A stretch of DNA of 64,000 nt. Source: Spongilla lacustris. Lineage: Eukaryota > Porifera > Demospongiae > Spongillida > Spongillidae. How positions within the stretch are numbered: position 1 is the first letter of the stretch; the number at the start of each line of letters is the position of its first letter. The position numbers and the translations under genes are program-made. The stretch lies in assembly GCA_949361645.1 (NCBI GenBank), contig OX442433.1, forward strand, positions 6,524,029-6,588,028. Direction: 5' to 3'. Of this stretch, positions 23,489-37,300 are shown one piece after another. The notes beneath the pieces were generated by a model that was not told the DNA's origin, made no database searches, and was given only the letters and a program-made list of their open reading frames with translations.

Positions 23489-26318
23489 CTATAGAAGAAA
23501 TGCAATGGAGACAATCAATAGAAGAGCTGTTGTTGCTTCATTCATAGCTGTTGGTTTGTTCGTCAGTATAGTAGTTGGTAGAAAATAGAAAATCAAATAA
23601 TTCATGCCACCTTCTAAAATTATATATATTAAACTGCTAGTGGACATTCCCCCAATTTTGTAAATCTAAATGCAATGTCATATTTGTCTGCATGCTCATC
23701 ACATGTCATGTTTATAAAGCATTTTATTAATTAACTGTAGATCTCCTAAAGTGGTTATTGACTGCTCACTAAAAGTATAATCATCTTTGTATACATTCTG
23801 AATATTATACCAATAACCATGGTTATACTTACTTACATTGCTGGGTACCCAATCTATATCCTTACGCACAATTAATTCTGGTTACTAATTATTGTGTATT
23901 GATTACAGCACTAACCTGATAATGTACTTGCTGATGTGGGAGGACCTGGTGAAGGACCTGGTGAAGGACCTGGTGAAATGGGAGTGTGCTTTGAAGTTGA
24001 GTGCATACATTTTACCTGAACAAAAATCATAATGCCATTTATTACCAATTCACTAAATCAGAGGTGTTTTTACATTTTGATACAACAAGCCCACTAGGAC
24101 ATGTGTTTAATATTGTATTGCATAATAACATGCTTCACTAAATATTTTTTTCTTAATGGCAGCCTTAGAACCATCTATAATTTGCTACAAACAAATGCTG
24201 AAATCATACATGTACATTCCTCACATAATGCAAACGGTCATTTAGTACAAGCATACATTGCATGCATAGTGGGAATCTTGTGGGAAGCTGCGTTCCTGTG
24301 GGTTTCTGCTGCATACTAACTTGTTCTGTTTGTCATTACTGCAGGACTGCTGTTCCCAGCACAGTTGATGGCCACCACTGAGACAGTGTAGACTGTGTTA
24401 TTGGTCAGTCCAGTGAAGGTGTATGTGTCAGCGGCAGGTGGGGAGATAGGAGTGCTGCCATTGATACTGACACTGTAGCTGGTAGCAGTGGAAACAGATG
24501 TCCAGGTCACTGTTAGTCGGTCTGGAGAGATGCTGGCCAGTGATGTAATGGTTGGAGCACTTGGTGGAGCTGTAGCATTGGTAAAGGGGAAACAAATGAC
24601 TCAAAAAGTAGAACCCGTATTTTTAATATATCACAGATAAAGATATGTATTTTTAATTCATCTGGTATAATATGTAGTACTGGCAACCCCCCCCCCCCCT
24701 CCCCCCCCCCCCCCCCCTTTAAACAAGCATACATGTGTCTCAGTAATGCCGTTGTATACAAATAATGAACGGGGGGGGGGAGTAGGAAGATGATAAACTG
24801 CAGTACTCTACAGTGCATGCATCTCCGGTACAAGATGGCATCAAGAAAAATTGTTTTGTTATCATTTTTGTATGGGTGTAAAATACAATTCCAACAGTAG
24901 CCACCCTGCAAACCAGGTTTGTTTATACTGATGTCATCATAGAAGTAGACTTTGATGCAGTTTTCAGACTGTAAGATTTTATTTGCAAGCCCCACTCACC
25001 TGCATGGTACATTAGACATGGGTGGTTAGAAATGTTAGCTTCTACTGTGCAGCTGAGTGAGACTATAATAATTATAAGGGTTGCAAATAAAATCTCATAA
25101 TAGTCTTACATTGCCTAACACAAATCGGTATCCATGACAACATACAGCTGGAATGCTTAGGGTTTGGTTGATGCAATAAATGAATTGCACCATCCATTTA
25201 GAAAGGAAAAAACCCTCCATAAAACATTAAATCAGAATATTTTCCAGTTCAGGTGGACCCCTTACATGTGCAGTTACAGTGGCATCTACATGTATTGGTA
25301 CTGGTTCCAACTACATTCACAGCAGCAAATCAATATCCACACTAACATATCAGCCTATGAGTGTCTCATTCTATCTCTAGCATGCTTTCCATTAACTGTA
25401 CTGAAGGTTCCAAACTTTGATGCCAAAAGTTGTTTTGATCTAGAATGGTTGCACTTTGTGATATGGCAGCCATAGCCTTTATGAAAATACATTATTCAGT
25501 TCTATATACATATTCACGTATGTATACATACAAGCAGAACAGCAAATCAAAATAAAGGAATGACTCCAATTGATTATTAATATGCAAAATGAATGTAGGA
25601 TCTGCTATTTTTATGTGCCTTACATGTATGTCCTATAAAAAATTTCATGGTGCATGAAGAATGGATACCAGGTCTTTGTTATGTAGCGTATTTGGTGAGG
25701 GCTCAAAACTGTACATGTTATAACAAGGTGTCATTGAAATATAATATACCACCTATACCTATTGTTGATACCGTACTATGTTATCAGGTGTTTTATTAAC
25801 TGATCTAACAGCAGCACTCCCAAGGGAGCTTAGATGCAACAATCTAAGTTGTTCATATAAGAGCAGCACAATTGTATTAAAATTAATATATGGCGTTCAA
25901 CATCTTAGCTTACTAGCAACAGATATGGTTGAGTTCACAAAAGACTCTACAACATAATTTGCTCCATCCCAGTTGCAGCACGAAACGTTAAGGCCGTTCA
26001 TTGCTGATGTGACAACCATACAGAGGGTGGAGGTTAGACAGTAAATATTGTTTGTAAGAGGGGGTGTGTTGGCTGCTGTGAAGGGTCCACACACTGCAAC
26101 ACTTGAAGAACTATTGAGGCAGAATGAACCAGGCCATGGAGGGCCTTGTGGCAGCGAAAGCATAGTTCCATTGCAAGCTCCCACTCGAGGTACCGCCCAT
26201 ACATTACTTCCAGCATAGCTGCTAGCATTACAGATGTAGTTGACAGCAGTGTTAGGACATATCATTGAGGGGCAGTTGGTCCCATCAGTGAGCTGACATG
26301 TCAAGGTCTTTGACATAG
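23489..26318 (-). CDS. Ig-like plus fibronectin-III surface protein, possibly GPI-anchored; 5' end not found
   Basis: Four exons with matching phase 1 junctions: 26318-25914 (Cys-rich Ig-like module), 24569-24321 (FN3), 23969-23916 (Ser/Pro stalk of SPSPGPSPGP type) and 23547-23489 (C-terminus). The first module has the Ig-like pattern VNYIC, NVWAVP and GLNVSC with extra cysteines and many N-glycosylation sites. The second is a clear FN3 domain with VTWTSVSTATSYSVSI and TFTGLTNNTVYTVSV. The protein ends in ALLLIVSIAFLL followed by a stop, with no basic cytoplasmic tail. That suggests a GPI signal rather than a transmembrane receptor (inference). The signal peptide and any earlier exons, expected above 26.3 kb, were not located, so the gene may be partial or degraded. 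Family-level function (adhesion or recognition) is only a guess. Confidence 0.65.
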
Positions 26319-28749
<2,431 letters not shown>

Positions 28750-28960
28750 CGGGACTCCCCGCCCCCGCTACCACCTGATTATGACATTAATGACATAAGG
28801 AGGAGTGTTCACCACCCCCCTGTTTATTCTAAAGCTTAAAGAGCAAAGTTATGCACATTGTTATGTGCCCCGCCCCCGCTACCACCTGATTACGACATTA
28901 ATGACATCAGGAGGAGTGTTCGCCACCCATCCCTGTTTAAAGAGCAAAGTTATGCACCAC
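28750..28960. repeat. tandem duplication of about 105 bp flanking the CA repeat
   Basis: The segment ccgcccccgctaccacctga plus gacattaatgacat and aggaggagtgttc occurs at about 28760 and again at about 28868 with few changes. A poly-C run (28968-28994) follows. Confidence 0.85.
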
Positions 28961-28964
28961 GTGA

Positions 28965-28994
<30 letters not shown>

Positions 28995-28995
<1 letters not shown>

Positions 28996-30600
28996 TCCTG
29001 GAGGATTTTGCAAACCTCCCCTGGTTGGGTCAAATGTCTACGCTTCGTGGTTTGATAAAAGGTCAAACGAGACTATGTCAAATGTGTGGCCTAGTAATGA
29101 TATTCACGCGTCAAATCCCAATCCCGACCTCGCCAATCATAGGCGCATTACTTGCGCGCATGTAAAGGAGCCCACTACTTGTAGGGTTCTGTTAGGTACA
29201 TACATAAAGTCAATATCAAAAGTAAAACTGCTGGCGATATTTTAATACATGACGCTACCCTACTAGTATGTTCACATCCAAAGGACTCTTTCTCTGCTCA
29301 AGTTGCACAACCGTATTCCTCTCACATGCACACATCCGAAAGGCACATATATGGTTCTACCTTTGCGAGTTTATAGTAACTCCTTACCGTTCGTTCTATA
29401 CAGCAAGGTCAGTATGATCTGTTTGAACGTGAACGAAACGCATCATTATTTCTACTGCTAAATGATTATACGCTAAGCTTACTGGTACATGTAGATGCCA
29501 CACACTGTACATCATAGTCTCGCAAGCCAGATCTACTTCGTTATTAGCAAAAATTTACAACCGGACGCGAAGTCCCAAGGAATTTCCCATATTATTATAG
29601 TAATACGCATCTACGCTAGACTACTAGAAGAGATATTATCTCTGATAGTACACACCGTTTTATAGTTCTATCATAGGGGATTGGAAACGAGGCATCGTTA
29701 ACCGCACCTACCGAGAGGTTCAAAATCGTTCATATCTGCAGTTCGGTAGCCGGTAGGTCTTGGTGTCTTTTTCAGAAGCGCTTCACATACGTTGGAGAAC
29801 ATCTATAAGCGTTCTAGGTGGGGAAAATATGACGGGCTACTAAATTTAGTAATTCGAAAATTACAATATTTATTGTTTTCAGGACGAATCGCACTTGTCT
29901 TGTGCATGTGCATAGTGATCAGTTCGTCGTGTTTTGTTTTTGGTTAGTCCTATTTGTACGCCCTTGGCAACATTTTTTGATACGTATAACACGAATCGCC
30001 TTAGGCTTAGGAGAGGTACTAGCAAGCTAAGGGGCCAAAGTCGCCAAACCAGCACTATAGTCGCGTCGTGGCGCACCCGCCGCTAGGGCCTATAGGGCGG
30101 GTTTCATATTCCTGTTGGTAGACTTGAACTTTCTGTCTGCGTGAATGGAAAGAAATTGTTGAAGAACAAAAAAAATTGCATTTTTCGTGTACAAAAGTAT
30201 GTAGGCAAATGCACATGCATATAACTGCTTAGGGAACATGAAGTGGACAGATTTTAATGGAGGCCAGAACACAAAAGAGATGGGATATCTTCATCTGTAT
30301 CATAATCCGTCGGGTAGACTTATTATATTCCGTTTAAGAACGGTGCGCGTTGGAAGATATTTCTCAATAGACTTCCCGTTCAAGTAATTTTACGCGTAAC
30401 GCGGCTTACGCGGGTATTCAGTCCGCAATTGCTGGACATGGGGGACAGCAGTTATGAGTATATCAAGGTGCCCCCCTCCCCCCCCCCCCCCCCCCACACC
30501 AAACCGCCTAATACACGTATATGCATACGTGTACATGTCCTCGCAGTGAACCATGTTGATCACGTGCACGAAGTGTACATGTCAGTATAATTTACCGCAA
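28995..30600. other. gene-free stretch
   Basis: No supported gene. It contains a poly-C tract at 30475-30495 and ordinary AT-rich sequence with short CpG-containing segments. Short open frames lack domain or codon support. Confidence 0.4.
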
Positions 30601-30607
30601 ATTGTCA

Positions 30608-30905
30608 CGGTCATTTTCACGTGCAATGAAACTATGCGACGCACTTGAGAGGTGAGAGCTAGGATGAACATGCAAATGAATCGATTATTGATTCTTTCGG
30701 CACAGTGTTAGCAGTGTTTTGCTTTCTACTGACAAGAGCAGTAATCCTTCCAGCCTCTCCTGCACTACGGTCATTTTCACGTGCAATGGAACTATACGAC
30801 GCACTTGAGAGGTGAGAGCTAGGATGAATTAACATGCAAATGCATGCAGTGTTTTGCTTTCTACTGACAAGAGCAATAATCCTTCCAGCCTCTCCTGCAC
30901 CAACA
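30608..30905. repeat. tandem duplication, period about 150-160 bp
   Basis: Segment beginning cggtcattttcacgtgcaat and containing cacttgagaggtgagagcta and tgttttgctttctactgaca appears at about 30608 and again at about 30769, with small indels. Confidence 0.85.
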
Positions 30906-30932
30906 CTCAGTGCAGACGGACTATCGTGATCA

Positions 30933-31480
30933 CAGGGGCGGATCCAGGAATTTGGAAAGGGAGGGCACAGTTAGAGGCGCCGCCCCAGGGAGGGTGTGGG
31001 AGGGGGGCACCCCTCCCGCCCAGCTAGGGGTATGGGGGAGCGCTGCAAGCTTCCCCGAAGCCAACGCGTTTTGCGTTGAAAAAGCTCCGAAAACTACGCA
31101 AAAAAGCAGGCCTTTAAAATAGTAGCTATATTGTTTATACGTGTGCAATATAATATTATTAATGCATGTATTTTTTGTCACAAGAAATACATATTAGTTG
31201 TAGCAACTGCCAAAGTACGAGTTTATAGCGTTCGCATGGAGGCTTTTAAAATGTAACTACTAAAATTTGTGGGCAAAAAAATAAAGCTCAGCCACTTTTA
31301 TATGCGATGCGATGCGTCAATCTTTTTAGTATACTGATCTCCGCTTCTTTTCCGGCAATACGCACGTTTTCAAATACAATCATAATCATACTTTATAGTT
31401 GGCCTTTCCCGTGCACATGTACATGTATCCGCGCTGTAGCTAACAGCGGCACTGTTTCTTATAATCGCTAGAGATAATAT
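30933..31480 (+). mobile_element. partial hAT-like element, inverted relative to the copy at 31709-32363
   Basis: Starts with CAGGGGCGGATCCAGG, a terminus typical of hAT-type DNA transposons (family knowledge). It then matches, in opposite orientation, the element at 31709-32363 through about 31470, including tagctatattgtttatacgtg and gcacatgtacatgtatccgc. The far terminus is not seen, so this copy is truncated or rearranged. No coding capacity. Confidence 0.7.
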
Positions 31481-31708
31481 ATAGAGGGATTGGAAACGAA
31501 TCACGTATACGCCATAGACTTGACTCACTTCATCCCTGTCCTTGCACGCGTGAATCGCACCTACGTTTATAAACTAAATAACTATTTTTATTTAACGGAT
31601 AATTAGATATAATAACTATCGTGACATTATATTAATCGCTTTGTAGCCTCAATTGACAATTGTTATTAAAGTTAGCCTAGAATGCGCGCTTTAATGTACC
31701 TACATTGT

Positions 31709-32363
31709 CAGGGGCGGATCTAGGGGGGGGGGGGGGGGGGCACCAGGGGCACGTGCCCCCCCCCTTACGGACGACTCATTAAATATTCATGAGTGTATTT
31801 TGCGTACCGCGTGCGATTTATAACCGCACGAAACAGTGCCTCGGTGTCTCGGTTAGCTACAGCGCGGATACATGTACATGTACACGGGAAGGGCCAATTA
31901 TAAAGTATGATTACGATTATATTTGCATTGAAAAGAAGCGGAGATAAGTATATACTAAAAAGATTTAAAAGATTGGCGCATCGCATCGCATATTAAAGCT
32001 GAGCTATATTTTTTGGCCCACAAATTTTAGTAGTTACATTTTAAAAGTACGAACGCTATAAACTGGTACTTTGGCAGTTACTACAACTAATATGTATTTC
32101 TTGTGAAAAAATACATGCATTGCACACGTATAAACAATATAGCTACTATTGAACAGGCCTGCTTTTTTGCGTAGTTTTCAGAGCTTTTACAACGCAAAAC
32201 GCGTTGGCTTCTGGGGCGGAGCCCCAGGCCCCGATGGGGGAGCTTACAGCGCTCCCCCATACCCCCTAGCTGGGCGGGAGGGGTGCTCCCCTCCCGCACC
32301 CTCCCCGGGGCGGCGCCTCTAACTGTACCCCCTCCCCTTTCCAAATTCCTGGATCCGCCCCTG
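31709..32363 (-). mobile_element. non-autonomous hAT-like element (655 bp) with 5-bp target duplication
   Basis: Both ends carry the inverted terminus CAGGGGCGGATC. ATTGT flanks both sides (31704-31708 and 32364-32368), fitting a 5-bp target duplication as described for some hAT groups. It lacks a transposase frame. It inserted at the centre of a pre-existing palindrome whose arms are 31671-31708 and 32364-32400 (gttagcct, gaatgcgcg, ttaatg and acctaca in inverted order). A poly-G run follows its left end. Confidence 0.7.
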
Positions 32364-32427
32364 ATTGTAGGTGCATTAAAACGCGCATTCCAGGCTAACT
32401 TCCGTCATTTAATTTGGCGCCCTCTCT

Positions 32428-32627
32428 NNNNNNNNNNNNNNNNNNNNNNNNNNNNNNNNNNNNNNNNNNNNNNNNNNNNNNNNNNNNNNNNNNNNNNNNN
32501 NNNNNNNNNNNNNNNNNNNNNNNNNNNNNNNNNNNNNNNNNNNNNNNNNNNNNNNNNNNNNNNNNNNNNNNNNNNNNNNNNNNNNNNNNNNNNNNNNNNN
32601 NNNNNNNNNNNNNNNNNNNNNNNNNNN
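32428..32627. other. assembly gap (200 N)
   Basis: Exactly 200 N, a size suggesting a placeholder rather than a measured gap. It sits in the inverted-repeat region upstream of GPCR copy A, where the missing exon 1 of that gene might lie. Confidence 0.99.
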
Positions 32628-33328
32628 ATCTTTTTAAGGAGGCTAACCGCGAGATTCTTTGAGAACAGAGACTACTAAGCAACGGCCGTACGGGTAGCCA
32701 TAATTAAAAACATTTCTGGGAACCTGAAGCTCAACGTAGCCTCTCCAGACTTGCCGGAAGACTAGCCACCCGACTGGGGCAGCCTAAGTCCGTCACTATA
32801 TACAAATCTGATCTATGGCAGATTAAACTTGACCCTGATAAGAACCAACTCCAGGGCCATTCTATCTAGAGTATGTGTTTGACATTGTGTTGTGTGTTTA
32901 AATTGTAATTATAATATTATTATTATACATGTACACAATGCATGTATTATCATTAAAATCATGATAACGACACTGGCAAATAATCAATTAACTACGTTAT
33001 CCGTGCTGCACGTTGACTGTCAAAGAGTTAAATAGGTTGCGTAGTAACCGTATATTACACAACAGGTGGTAGATTACTGTATTTTAAACACTTCGGTGAT
33101 TTTTTACGGGGTAAGGCTACTTAGCGACCAATGGCAATTGACCGGTTTCATTTTTATCGTACAGACGGGAAGTATTTCATTGCGCGCGCGGGCTATTGTA
33201 TATAGGTTGCGTAGTAACCGTATATTACAACAGGTGGGATTATTGTATGTTGACTTCTTATCATATACAATCAGCTCCGTGATTTTTCACGGGCTAAGTC
33301 TAGTTATATATAATTATACAATATAATA
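32628..33328. other. gene-free stretch with a small duplication
   Basis: The segment ggttgcgtagtaaccgtata occurs at about 33033 and about 33204, followed in each copy by ttaca and caggtgg, a local duplication of about 170 bp spacing. No gene seen. The sequence is not homologous by eye to the exon 1 region of copy B. Confidence 0.6.
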
Positions 33329-34305
33329 GGGCCTATTTGCATGTATGATGTATGTGCAGTACTGAATCAGAGATAATTTATATATATTATCTCTGACTGA
33401 ATTTAATCAGAATTATACACAGCTTACTACAAGCATCCTTATTTCCTTATTTCTGTCCACTGCATGCAGACTACTTGTACAAACGCTGGCGACAAAAACG
33501 GGCGTTAGCAAGGTTACGGGTGAAAAAACATGAGGTTGCCCCTTCATTGCTACGTGGGGGTTGTGCCGAAATAAAAAAGTGCACGAGTCAGTGCTAGAAT
33601 CGGAGTTTATAGTTGTTATTACTATTAAACAAGAATCGTATAGCTTTAGAATTTACAGAAAGGCATGAAACTGACTGGTATACGTTAACATTATAGTGTG
33701 CAGTCTGTGTGCTCCCAATTCAAACCGCAATTTGCAGTCCAAATACGCGCTGGCCAAAAAGTGCTGTAAATAACTGAAATGAGCTGCTTTCAGGATGCAT
33801 GCGAAATGAACTAAGAGAATCCAGAAACAGGAATAGGCTTTACACAACTTATATCAACTGTAAATAAACTTATACATAACTTTCGTATGATGTCGAGTCA
33901 TTGTGGGTTGTCTATTGTAAACAGCTGCATTACAAGCACTATTATTGCACGTATAGGCTAGACACCGTAACCACGTGATTTAATCCCCAAGCGCCCGGCA
34001 AATCACGTAGATCATTCGAAGATAGCCGTAGCCACCTAGTCTCGTACCCAGACCAACCAAACGTAGCGGTGATGTAATCCATCCGCTGCTGTCAATCAAT
34101 CAATCAATCAATCACTGAACTCATGCAACTGAATGCTAAAGGAGGGATTCTGTGTTGCTCATAATATCATGCAGACAAAGCTACTGTCCTATTTAGACAT
34201 GTATTCACTGTGTACGTGTGCATATGTATTGTGTATTGTGTATGGTGAAACTGACTCAGTTAAGCTTTTGAGTATCATACATATGGCATATATTCTTGTT
34301 GATAG

Positions 34306-37300
34306 TAAACCTGACTGGAGGTGACTTCAGAGGGTTCCTGATCCAAGCAAGAAGCTCTGTCAGTGGTACCCCACTAGGGATGTTCTCAGTGGGTAATAAT
34401 GGATCACAGCAGCTCAGCCAGTGCTCCCCTCCAGAGGTAAGAACCATATATATAAACTCCATTCGAATTACATAATTAATCACATAGAATATTATTATTA
34501 AATTAATATTATTATTATATGCTATAATTAAAATTAATAAGTATACAGCACCTTAATAACTGTATAAAGTGAGGTAGTCCAGCTTTGTTTTAAAAGATTA
34601 AATGATAAGCTCAGTTGGAGTTATGAACTTTTGTGCACATATAGAGTGCAGTCTCACATGCCAACTACAGTGTGAAGAACAATGTTTCCTTAACATGGAC
34701 TGCTCCAACTGCAGGGAATGGGCCTATTGTCTTCCTGTGAGTGTGATATGTGTGTGGTGAGAATGGTGCATGTGTGGCATGAGAAGGCTTTTATGGTGAG
34801 AAAGGTATGCTGACATATACAAAATAATAATGTGCATTAGGATCTTAACCTTGCAGTACAGGATTCCTCTCATTGATATCACCAAGTGAATGTTCTCACC
34901 CATGCAGCTATGCAGTGGTGGTTCAGAACTCTGAGGGGGTCAGTATTTTCTATGCCACCCTAAACACCACTGTCATACCAGAAGGTAAAGAGTTGACTGC
35001 CAAGGTATGCCATAACTGGCTGTCTCCCTCCTAGGATGTGCTGATCCTCTGTACTTAAATGGAAGTACCTGTGTAACCTCCTGCCCTCCTTACTACTATG
35101 GAAACTACACATCTAGATTGTGCATTCCATGTGAGTGTTAACATAAGCACAGTCAAAGTGATGTTGTTAACTCTGACTTCTCCACACTCCACATCACACA
35201 GTACCCAATGGTTATACAAACATCTTCAATGCCACCTTCTATGAGCTAACATTTCTGAATACTACTCCAGTTGGGACCATATTATTTGGTTTTACTATTT
35301 ATGTTAATCCAGCAGTAGTGCCATTAGGGTCAAGCATACTACTTAGTATCACTGGCAATATTGGTCCTTCAACTTTTGCATCTGACTACTTTGCATTTCT
35401 CTCTGCTCATAACTATGTCTATCTTCATCCTATTAATAGTCCAAGTGACTATGTTGTAACAGATCAGGTTTATTACAAGGCTCAAACAATCATACCAACA
35501 TTCATTTTCAATCTCCAAAGCCTTGTACCTCCATATCAGCTTGTGGGTGCTAATAATGTTGGTGTTACAATCATTGGTGAGTGATCCTAATTTCATTTCT
35601 AGTATAGTGAATGACAATGTTCCATCTATCCAGATATATGCCAAGCTAATCCTTGCTACAATGGAGGAACATGTGTGTACATTGGCAACTCCACTGCAAC
35701 ATGTACATGTGCACCAGGCTTCAATGGAGCAAACTGCTCCAATGACCTCAACTACTGTACCCCAACCACCTGTCTAAATGCAGGCACGTGTTATGATGGA
35801 TATGGTACCTACACCAATTGTACATGTGCACCAGGCTTCAATGGAACAAGCTGCTCCATTGACATCAACTACTGTACCCCAACCACCTGTCTAAATGGAG
35901 GCACCTGTTATGATGGATATGGTACCTACACCAATTGTACATGTGCACCAGGCTTCAATGGAACAGACTGCTCCAATGACATCAACTACTGTACTCCAAT
36001 CACCTGTCTAAATGGAGGCACCTGTTATGATGGATATGGTACCTGCACCAATTGTACATGTGCACCAGGCTTCAATGGAACAAGCTGTTCCAATGATATT
36101 AACTACTGTACCCCATCCACCTGTCTAAATGGAGGCACCTGTTATGATGGATATGGTACCTACACCTATTGCACATGTGCACCAGGCTTCAACAGAACAG
36201 ACTGCTCCAATGACATCAACTACTGTACCCCAACCACCTGTCTAATTGGAGGCACCTGTGTTGAAGGTTATGGCACCTCAACCTCATGTGTGTGTGCACC
36301 AGGGATTGGATGTATGATTACAGGTGAGAAAAAGGGAATGATTATAATAGAATGCAGAAGTGGCAAATCCCACCCCAAAATACTTCTTTGAGGATAGATA
36401 ATTATGTATTGTAATATTATAAAACACAGAACATACATACCTAATCTAAACAGAGGCAAAGTGTCTAGACAACGTAGCAGTGATATGTGCTGTAACTAGG
36501 TTAAGATTTAGCCTGCCATAAAGGCTATTGAGGACAGCTGCCTTTGCCTTGTTGGAACTGGTTGCTAGGCAAGAGGCCAGATGCGACAATGACTCCATGG
36601 CTTCAGCACCCCAAGCACCATAAGCTTTAATAAGCATGGGGACACAGACCAACCCAAGCTCCCTGCACTTTCCATCATTTGCCTCATGCTTGCTCAGCTC
36701 AGTAGCTCTTCCGGCTGCACCAGCTCTGACTCCCAATTCCAACAAAACATTTAAATAGAGTGGTGAGGTCACAGATAGGTCAATGGTCTGCTGGCTTGCC
36801 CACAGACCAGTTGGGTACTAGCATGTCAGCTGGGCAGGAGTGGCAATGGTCAAGGGTGAGGTTGCTTCCTGCTTCCACCTTAACACTCAAGTGGACCCTG
36901 CGACAGGCCTCCGCTAGGGTGTCTCGGAGTTTATTGTGGCAGGAGACAACGTCAACCCCCGCTTACAGGTGAGAGCGTGATGGCCAAGGGGGTCAAGCGC
37001 ACTCCCTGGATGTCAAGGCCCAGTCACCACTTGATAGCTACCTGAAATTCAGACGGCTCCAGATGGAGGCCAAGCCCCTCAGAGGATATAACTGAGATCC
37101 ATGAGGCAGCATGTGGGGAAGAGACTGAAAGCATGCGAGCTCTATCTCTATGGGGGAGGAATTCTCTAAGAGCAGATTGAAATGGTGGTTGCCCACTTTT
37201 GTGCATCTTTTGGTGGAAGGGTGATGTCAACACATCCTCTACACAGACTGCATCAGAAGTTAGAACAAGGGAGTTGAATGCCTCTACTCAAGATGTTGTT

